Below, in pieces: positions 56,685-64,000 of a DNA stretch of 64,000 nucleotides. The DNA comes from Obelidium mucronatum. Its lineage: Eukaryota > Chytridiomycota > Chytridiomycetes > Chytridiales > Chytriomycetaceae. The notes below the pieces were generated by a model that saw nothing but the letters and a program-made list of their open reading frames with translations, did not search any database and had not been told where the DNA came from. The position numbers and the translations under genes were made by a program. The stretch spans positions 124,001 through 188,000 of the forward strand of contig JAIVFH010000056.1 of the NCBI GenBank assembly GCA_025765595.1, read 5' to 3'. How positions within the stretch are numbered: the first letter of the stretch is position 1; each line of letters begins with the position of its first letter.

Positions 56685-56758
56685 TGCTCTTGACCAGAGT
56701 CGAACTGGTGACCTTCGGATTATGAGACCGACGCTTTGACCAACTAAGCCACAAGAGC
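56685..56758 (-). tRNA. tRNA-Met (CAT), elongator type
   Basis: The minus strand folds as a full cloverleaf: acceptor GCTCTTG/CAAGAGC, D arm with TGGCTTAGTTGGTC, anticodon loop CTCATAA, and T arm CCAGTTCGACTCTGG. There is no intron. It is the probable source of the fragment at 48.0 kb. Confidence 0.93.
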
Positions 56759-57083
56759 TGCTGTTCTCGGTAAAGTTTAGGATGATATATTCGATAAACA
56801 ATGCTAAACGATAAACAAAAGCATTCAGATCGCAGATTACAATAACCGGCATTGGCTCTATGGTTCTTTCTTTGTCTTCAAATAAATCAAAAGCAGCGAC
56901 CGTCATTTCAACCCTTCTTTTCCAAGCCAAGCATCGCCTTATCTAAAAATCAGATCTTCAAATGAATTCCTCGTTTGTACCTTTTGCACTCCACTCTCAG
57001 TCCTATACAGCCGCAAACGCGAACGAGTAATAGACTCTAGGAAGTTGTGGTTATTCCCTTCTGACATGCTTTATCCCACCCAG
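56759..57083. other. intergenic region, probably with the unseen first exon of UreG
   Basis: No frame is supported. The UreG coding exon that starts at 57084 needs a start codon from further upstream, so a short first exon may lie here. Confidence 0.3.
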
Positions 57084-58047
57084 GCATCAGCATGATCACT
57101 CCCATTCCCACTCTCACTCAGAGAAGGAACATGGTCATTCCCATGAAATCCTCGATAATCCTGGGAACTACGAGGACAGAGAGCCATTCATGTGCCGCGA
57201 TTGGAGCGAGCGCGCCTTCACGGTGGGAATTGGAGGGTATGTACAAAATGTACCATGTGCAACAAGGATTAAATTAAACCCTTCATGTACAAATGCACCT
57301 TTTAACAGTCCCGTTGGTTCTGGAAAGACTGCTCTGATGCTTGCCCTTTGTCAGAAACTCCACCCAGAGCACAACATTGCTGCAGTCACGAATGACATTT
57401 TCACTCAAGAAGACGCTGAATTCCTGACGAGAAACAAGGCTCTTCCGTCCGATCGGATTAAAGCGATCGAGACAGGTGGTTGTCCACACGCGGCAATCCG
57501 AGAAGATGTTTCTGCAAACTTGGTAGCGTGCATTTCCCAGCTTTGAATTCACTGTGCTTTTTTGGCCTTGATAATAATTGTAACTTATGAATAGGGTGCT
57601 CTCGAGACTCTTTCCAGAAAATTCAATTGTGGTTTACTCTTGATTGAATCCGGTGGTGACAACTTGGCAGCCAACTATAGTCGTGAATTGGCCGACTACA
57701 TTATTTACGTCATTGATGTTTCTGGCGGTGACAAGATCCCAAGAAAGGGTGGGCCAGGTGATCAAGAATCATGTTAAAAAAAAGAACCAGCCGACTTATG
57801 AAACTACCTACAAATTCCAGGAATCACGCAATCCGATTTGCTTGTTATCAATAAGACGGATTTGGCTGAATTAGTTGGGGCGGATTTGTCCGTCATGGAC
57901 CGCGACTCAAAAAAGATGCGTGGATCTGGACCAACTGTTTTTGCCCAAGTAAAGAACGGTCAAGGAGTTGACGAAATTGTTGCTGAAATCTTGAAAGTTT
58001 ATCGCAATTCGGGCGCTGAAGCAGACTACATCAATCGTTGCCAATGA
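57084..58047 (+). CDS. ureG: UreG-like urease accessory GTPase
   Basis: The first visible exon is His-rich ([20 protein letters not shown]), the nickel-binding leader of eukaryotic UreG. The P-loop [16 protein letters not shown] is completed across an intron. Switch and metal motifs follow ([33 protein letters not shown]), then [32 protein letters not shown] and [17 protein letters not shown]. UreG hydrolyses GTP to load nickel into urease. Introns are at about 57239, 57524 and 57760. The exon boundary at 57084 (acceptor CCCAG) implies an upstream start exon that I could not place. The stop is TGA at 58045. Confidence 0.88.
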
Positions 58048-58120
58048 GTCCGAAATAGAGAAAAACCATCCATATCCAATTGTTGCGACAGAAAATAAAA
58101 TGGTTCACATATTCTTAAAT

Positions 58121-60696
58121 CTATTTCAAGTCTGCAATTATTCCAGCAACCATCCCATGCATTTCAATCAAATCAACAACTCGATCAGGTTTCGCTGGAA
58201 TATATGGAATCACCATGCCATACCAAGTAATTCCTAAAGATCTTGCTAATACACTATATCCCAAGTTCCACCCCATCCGTTCTCGGGGCTCCCGTAAGAC
58301 TTCTATAACACTGGCACCAAACTGTGTGGAAACCAGGTATCCCAATCCCACACCTTGTTCCAAAGCAATCACAATCCTCGCTTTATGAAAAAGAGTAAAA
58401 GTATCTTTCAAGGAAGAAGGCATTCCGTCCTCGTCTGTAATTAAACGAACAGTATAATCCCGAAACTCCTTTTCCAACATTCGAACTAGGGCGTTATAGT
58501 TGGTAATTGCTGTAGGCGACTTTGAACGGATTATTAGAATTTCATCCCAAGTCCTTTGGTTTGTCTGCGCGCTATCTGCATATACATGAGGCAACAGCCG
58601 CGAAGTTATTAAAGATCTGAGCTTATGTAGCTGGTATTCCGGGGGTATAAGGCAGTAGAGACTCGGTTCAGGAATGTACAACACATTTGCGTAAACATCT
58701 CCGTGGATAAGACGCGCCTGGAGGCTTGCTTCTCTTTTTGTCGTTCCACTACTCTCTTCCAAAAACCCCGACATCCCCAAAAATCTAAGCATGCGGCCAA
58801 GGAACTGCGCGTTTCCTCCATGCACGTTATAATGTATTCGAATGTCTGGATGTGCGTTCAACTCGTCAAAGTACATTGCAATTCGGGGTAAAGTCTCAAA
58901 CAAAAGCCAATGTGAGACTGAAGTTCGATCACTTGGTGATGACGCGACGAACACTTGCGAATATAATTTTGTAATAGTAGGAGACTCTAGCACAGGAAAT
59001 ACATCGCCTGATTCTGGAAATCCTCCTGCACAGTTCGAGTCCAGTTGAAACAGTAGCTTGTTATTGAACACGACACCCTGAAAACTCACAAAGCTGTTTT
59101 TGAGGGCAACTAAAACTGGGTTGTGGAACTGATGATATCGGCTCTTGTCGATTTTAATATATCTTACAGTGAGAGTGGGTTGCACTGTTTCTATTGCTGA
59201 GGGGTTTTCGAGTTGTTTCCTTCCTTTCTTTCCTTTCCTCCTTTTTTTGGAATTATGGTCTGACAGGTTTGGGTCTACCACGATGAGGGGACTCGCTTTA
59301 GGTAAAGGGACAATCATTTGTCTCGCCCGCGGGCATTGGTGGATTCCAATGTAATGAAGTGTATCACTTTTGGACGCGTTAAATATCGAGCAGATGGAGT
59401 CTCCAATAAACCGAGCCCGCTTTACTTTTTCTCCGATAGGAGCATCCATAACCGGAGTAAAGGTTGTCAGAGTCTGTGGCGCGAGAGGGTCGATTTTGGG
59501 CTCTTGCGAGAGAATGCAGTGTGTTGATGGGTTGTAGAGGTTCTTGAAATAGGCTAGTAGTTGAACGAGTCGTCTGATGCGGACCAAGGACGCCGATCCA
59601 TTAGGAATTGGTGGTATTTTTGAGGCGATAGTTGTGCAATTATTATTTGGGCAAATATTTTCTCGGCATCTAGTCAATAACGTGTTTTCTGGGGTATATG
59701 TGAGTTTAGACAGATCGACATGAATCCAGTATGGAGACATGAACTAATAAAAAAATCTTAATTTAAATGGATAAGATGGTCAACCTTCCAACTGACCTGA
59801 GATGTTGCGATTCGCGTCAAGTTGATTTGAATGTTTACGTATTCATTGCGAGTACATGGCTTTCCAAAGCAGGTGGGAATACCATTTTGAAATAAATAGC
59901 TAGAATCTCCTTCCCATTTAGGTTTGGACTGCGACACTGGTTTGGGAAGAACAAGTCGCGCAAACTCTGAATCAGTGATACCAAATTCCGTTTTAACAAG
60001 GCGATCCTTTAGCAATTCAACCATAGCATCCTTGGATATTCCAGCTGCATCCGAAAGCCTTCCGATATCTTCTCTGAATTGAATCGACGGTCGTGAGCTG
60101 TGATATGTGAGTTGTCCAGAAATGGCATCCTCAAGTCCTTCCTTGTTTTCACTATTCAGCTGAATAACATCATCGCCATCCTCTTGTAAATTATTTGAAT
60201 CTGATTCATCATTTTCGTGATTTTCAGTAGCGTCGTCTTCTTTGGCGTCATCAGACTCATCTTGACTGTCATCATCCTCAATATCATCCGCATCATTATC
60301 TTCAACAGGCTCTTTTTGACCAATTCCTGAAGATAAATAAGCAGCTTTCAGTTTAGGAAACCAGGGGGCCTGATCGCTCTGTATGGCAGTTTTAAATTGT
60401 TTGGGAATAGTCCCACTCCAGACAACTCCCGCGTCTGATGCGCTGCTGCCGCTACTGCTGCCTGCAGACAACTCTGCATTGAATGCATCTTCCAATGAGA
60501 GCCATTGGGGCTCTATTTTCGGAGGCAGGATGTCAATGGGATTGTTTGGGTTTTCAGCTGCATCGGACTCAGAGGCATCAAACTTTCTCCGCCGGGCATT
60601 CGTCAAATAGCAAATAGCGATAAATAGAATCAAGAAAAGCGCGCGAAAGACGTGTCGGCGACGGATAAAAAGCCGTTGGACTGGTTTGGCAGTCAT
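58121..60696 (-). CDS. GT61-like (DUF563) type II glycosyltransferase
   Basis: Two exons joined over intron 59744-59796 give a protein of about 840 residues. There is a short basic tail, then a membrane anchor (ALFLILFIAICYL, residues about 16-32), a stem with a long Asp/Glu run (about 60190-60310), and a catalytic part with SVSHWLLFETLPRIAMYFDE, a basic insert (KKRRKGKKGRK) and the late motif ARIVIALEQGVGLGYLVSTQ followed by ASVIEVL. This matches the GT61 pattern, where the usual EHGAGL appears here as EQGVGL. It is predicted to be a Golgi xylosyl- or GlcNAc-type transferase; the donor is unknown. It is divergent from the TIR gene, 76 bp apart. Confidence 0.75.
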
Positions 60697-60772
60697 TCCT
60701 TTTTTTTTGGAGAACAATAGACTACAATAGACGAACAAGTTCAAAAAGCATAAAGCGTTTTTATTAAGAATC

Positions 60773-61270
60773 ATGAACGAGAGCCTTGCCCAAGAACTGG
60801 TCAAACATCTTGGGCCACTGATACAGAAACACACTGATACACTACTCGGAAGTATTTCGGCTGTTGAAAAGAGACTAGACGCGATTGAACTCAAATTGGA
60901 CAATGCCTCTACAACCTCCAGACTCACTGCTACTGTTCCTCCCCCGCTCCCACGGAAAGTATCAACCACAGCCGGTTCTTCTCCAGCGCGTAAAATAGCA
61001 TCCACACATTCTCCAAGCGGCTCGTCGAATCCAGATTTCCCAGAATATTTATATCCCTCCACGTGGGAAGCTGCTTAAAAACCGCCTCTGAAATGAAAAC
61101 GCTGCTTGAACAGCGTGGATTTAAAGTGTGGCTGTGTACGCAAATGGACGGCGGCGAAAGTTATCGCGATCAAATCGCAGAAGCAGTTGAAAAGACGGTT
61201 GTCGTGATTCCTCTCATCAATTCGAGTTGGGCGGAATCAGGTGAATGTGAAGGTAATATTCTATGCGTTT

Positions 61271-61304
<34 letters not shown>

Positions 61305-62053
61305 GATTGTTTTTTTTTTGAACCAACAAGCCTGTTGATCAAAAATTAGACGAGTTTAATCACGCGAGACGACAAAACCTAACTTCTCACCAACGAGGAC
61401 GAACTCAATACCCAGAACCCCGGCAACCAATTATATTCCCATTCTTCCTTCCAGGTCTCGATTTCAACAAATACACACATGTGAGACTGTTGGCAAGTAG
61501 CGTCAATTTCCTTCCCTTAGATCCAAGTAACACTGCTGAAGCCGTGGATAGACTTGTTTCTAGCATTATGCGGTTGAACCCAAAGGGGCTTTCCATTGCT
61601 TCCTCTATTACTCCAGACGCGACTCAATCGGAAGTGGAATCAACTACACCATCGGCAGGAGTACCATCCCCCTTGGGAAACACGGCTGAGAACTCAGTAT
61701 CGAAATCAGGAGGTACTTTTATCCTCCGCGGACACACCATCAACGCGTATGATGGCAATTTGACGGCAACAGACCGATGCCTTCTCACATTCACAAGTGA
61801 CGGACGCGTCAAAGGAACAATTGATTACAAGGCGGGCACAATCTATAACTCCAGTGATATAGCGAAAGTCGACGGGGTAGTGAACTGGGAGACACTCAAG
61901 ACAGAGTGGATTGAAGAATATGGCGCGAAAAGCCACTTTAAATACTTGGGGAGTGTTGTGGAGGGTGGGAAAGCGATTACGGGTGAGTATTATTGGATTG
62001 AGAAGCCGACAGCGAAAGGGACGTTTGAGTTTCATGTTGAAAGATGGTTGTGA
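60773..62053 (+). CDS. coiled-coil / TIR-domain protein with a C-terminal beta domain
   Basis: The N-terminus is helical (ELVKHLGPLIQKHTDTLLGS, KRLDAIELKLDNA), then a Pro/Ser linker. The TIR domain reads IFISLHVGSCLKTASEMKTL, GFKVWLCTQMDGGESYRDQI, VVVIPLINSSWAESGEC and EDEFNHARRQN. The C-x-x-E context that supplies the catalytic Glu of NAD-cleaving TIRs is present. After a linker, a beta-rich domain (FILRGHTINAYDGNLTATDR, LLTFTSDGRVKGTIDY, SHFKYLGSVVEGGKAITGEY) ends the protein. Frame continuity from exon 1 to the TIR needs a +2 shift near 60959-61043, fitting one intron plus one extra base. The intron at about 61253-61349 contains T32. TIR proteins are rare in fungi; the role is unknown. Confidence 0.7.
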
Positions 62054-62105
62054 AATTATTTGTGAAATTTTTTTTAACATTTTTCTTTTTCTATTTGAAG
62101 TTCCT

Positions 62106-62180
62106 TTACAGCTGTTTTCAAAAAGAATGTCATTTCTATTTTTCAAAATAAAAATCTGCCGCCAACACTGTGGAACACTG
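62106..62180 (+). repeat. left arm of a 75-bp perfect inverted repeat
   Basis: It begins TTACAGCTGTTTTC and ends CTGTGGAACACTG. All 75 positions match the reverse complement of 63140-63214. A partial extra TGGAACACTG follows at 62181-62190. Confidence 0.92.
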
Positions 62181-62954
62181 TGGAACACTGTTTAGTGCCG
62201 TGGCGTCTATCATCGATTGCAGTCACCGCTGTTGTTGTTTAGTTTCAGTGAATGTGACTTGCAATTCTATGCGCAGGTCCCCTGACTGCAACTGCACAAA
62301 GTCACACATGATTATTATCGACTTTGGCTGTAAAAATGACAAGAATTCAACAACAAAACTTTTGAACAACTCAGAATAAATACTCTCTTTACTTGTTGCA
62401 ACCAGGTTTGATGCAGGGTTTTTCTGTTTTCCATAAGTGACGGCATATGAAAGTGACCTTTATTGCTTTTCTTTGTCTCCTCCTGATATTATAATATTGG
62501 CTCAATCCAATCATTGAATGCTTCAGGCTTCCCTTGGTTTGATATGCATGAAGCATTCACAGCACACAGCACACGCAAGCGTAAATCGCTTGTCTCGTAT
62601 AAACAACACGTTCCTTCATCCTCTCTGTCCAGCTCTGGCTTACGCTGTGACGCTTTGCAAACTTGATAAACGAGGAATCACACAGAAACATACGGAATGA
62701 CCTGTCTTGAGACGTATCTTGTGAGTCTTGCCATTCAATAAAGAAACTAGTCAAACCTGCTTGTGTCTCAACTTCGGCGCTGCAGGGTCCTCCACGTTGT
62801 AATAGATCATGGATCTTGTATTCAACGTTCATCATTCAATCATCAAGTCGAATTGCGGCATTGCGGAAAGAGAGTTAGTGGTCGTCCACACAACACCAAG
62901 TTGCAAGCACTTACCTCAGGTAAGATGAGAGAGCTTCCTTGGCTGGCCACTTCC

Positions 62955-63109
62955 TATTTCTTTCGGAGGAGTTCCATCTTGATGGCGCTTAAAGCATTGG
63001 ATGGTCCTGTGAACTTTTCGGACAGGTCTTGACTGATGCGACCAGCAAACAGGTGCTGTTGATGCTTGCGAATGACTTTCCAGTCATCAGAAACCGTGTA
63101 TTTAGCCAT
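62955..63109 (-). CDS. short ORF inside the inverted-repeat element (51 aa)
   Basis: MAKYTVSDDWKVIRKHQQHL... to a TAG at 62955-62957. The composition looks coding (balanced charged and hydrophobic residues), and a good donor (GAGGTAAGTG) lies 39 nt past the stop in the same frame. An alternative frame further left (about 62795-62557) contains HDLLQRGGPCSAEVETQ. No family is recognised; it may be a remnant of a gene carried by the element. Confidence 0.35.
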
Positions 63110-63139
63110 TGGTGTTTGGAATAGCTCTGCAGTGCGAAA

Positions 63140-63214
63140 CAGTGTTCCACAGTGTTGGCGGCAGATTTTTATTTTGAAAAATAGAAATGACATTCTTTTT
63201 GAAAACAGCTGTAA
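63140..63214 (-). repeat. right arm of the 75-bp inverted repeat
   Basis: Exact reverse complement of 62106-62180. The end of this arm lies 88 bp before the start of the SDR gene, so it may affect that promoter. Confidence 0.92.
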
Positions 63215-63302
63215 TTGGCTGTAGAGATTCTTTGTATTTTGTTTTCATGTGGAAGGAATCACTTGAAATTAAAGTGCTCCACCACAAGTTGATCAAAATA
63301 CC

Positions 63303-64000
63303 ATGCCATTCCAAAAAAAAAAGCACCATCAAATGGAAGACAATAGTCTGTTGAGGAACCACTTTACAGAAAGCGAGCTGGCAGCAGCCATCAAAGTCAC
63401 AACCGCCCTTATCGAAACACCAACGCTCAAATCCTTGGCCTCCTCAAATCCATCAATGAAGCAGCTGATGCAAGCATTAAACCGCTTTGGAGGTGGACGG
63501 AATAGTAGCACTGACAGATCCAAGCTTGCCAAGAAACGTAAACTTGAGGAGCATCATGCCAAGCTTGAAGAAACAGGAATTCGAAAATTGCGGAAAGTGG
63601 GAGCAATGCGTAGTTTACCTGAAGGTAGTTTACGAGGAGCATTTGAATCGGGAGTCAAGTAAGAGTTCTTTTTTTTCCCCCTTTGTACACTAACGCTTGA
63701 ATGGTATACTTTCATTTCTTTTCTAAGGATATTTACTATTCCTCCACAAAAAGACCCCCTCCTTGAAAATGCCCAGTCGTCGGATCTCGGTGATCTATTA
63801 GTGAATCACCCAAGTCCGACGCAACAACTACAACATCCACAAAAACTTGGAAAAAAGCGCATTTGCCACATTTGCTACAAGGACTACACGATATTGCACC
63901 ACTTTTACGATCGCCTGTGTCCCGGATGTGCCGACTTCAACTATTCCAAAAGAATTGCAACGGCAGATTTAAGTGGACGTGTTTGCCTTGTCACTGGCGG
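63303..64000 (+). CDS. SDR-family dehydrogenase with N-terminal Cys motif (partial, runs off the window)
   Basis: The ATG at 63303 leads to a Lys-rich helical part (RSKLAKKRKLEEHHAKLEET). Intron 63659-63727 follows, then a Cys/His zinc-ribbon-like motif (CHICYKDYTILHHFYDRLCP, with CPGC) and FNYSKRIATADLSGRVCLVT leading into the TGG of the Rossmann TGxxxGxG loop as the window ends. Related fungal and plant proteins combine this Cys motif with a short-chain dehydrogenase domain; the substrate is unknown. The 3' end is not in the window. Confidence 0.8.

Larger units (their letters stand above)
62106..63214. mobile_element. 1.1-kb element bounded by 75-bp terminal inverted repeats
   Basis: Two identical 75-bp arms in inverted orientation enclose about 960 bp. 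No transposase is recognised inside. No clear target-site duplication is visible at the outer ends (left flank GAAGTTCC, right flank TTGGCTGT). It could be a non-autonomous DNA transposon (MITE-like), an old foldback element, or an inverted duplication. Confidence 0.55.

Overview
The window looks like nuclear DNA of a zoosporic (chytrid-like) fungus. This is inferred from many very short spliceosomal introns (mostly 45-75 nt, GT..AG), fungal-type genes (Kex1-like carboxypeptidase, Mdm1-like sorting nexin, UreG, DHA2 drug transporter, symportin) and genes usually linked to flagellated or animal-like lineages (LRRC9, TTC36, a CEMIP-like G8 protein, a TIR protein). No ribosomal RNA, CRISPR or bacterial operon is seen.

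Layout. 0.3-9.2 kb: a secreted G8/beta-helix protein and a PXA-PX-Nexin_C sorting nexin (both +). 9.2-14.6 kb: LRRC9 (-). 14.9-22.7 kb: five paralogous stand-alone STAS-domain genes in tandem, interrupted by one secreted proline-rich protein. 23.1-25.6 kb: a tandem pair of secreted fasciclin (FAS1) proteins. 25.8-26.9 kb: first member of a bZIP-like family. 27.2-32.6 kb: TTC36, HYPK, symportin/HEATR3 and an unrecognised gene. 32.7-34.5 kb: a GT10 fucosyltransferase-like gene. 34.5-41.4 kb: HMCES (SRAP domain), split by a 5.6-kb intron made of tandem repeats packed with the palindrome ACCGCC-NNN-GGCGGT. 41.5-42.3 kb: a GC-rich FHIT-like gene and a small ORF. 42.5-50.5 kb: more palindrome clusters, a truncated bZIP copy, four bZIP-family genes, a tRNA-Met fragment and an Hsp20 gene. 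50.5-60.7 kb: Kex1-like carboxypeptidase, MFS transporter, GPI-anchored GH1 protein, tRNA-Met, UreG and a GT61-like glycosyltransferase. 60.8-64 kb: a TIR-domain gene, a 1.1-kb element bounded by perfect 75-bp inverted repeats, and the start of an SDR dehydrogenase.

The most unusual signals are: (1) the palindrome arrays, with a 4-3-4-3 higher-order structure inside a DNA-repair gene intron and arm variants that keep pairing; (2) the STAS cluster with a shared basic/acidic tail; (3) a bZIP-like family lacking the invariant Asn of the basic region and carrying an uncharacterised helical C-terminal domain; (4) the coiled-coil/TIR protein; (5) many places where coding frames continue only after removing one extra base. 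The last may be sequencing insertions and should be checked first.

Gene ends are given as whole spans. Introns were assigned by eye from splice signals plus frame continuity and have not been tested against transcripts.
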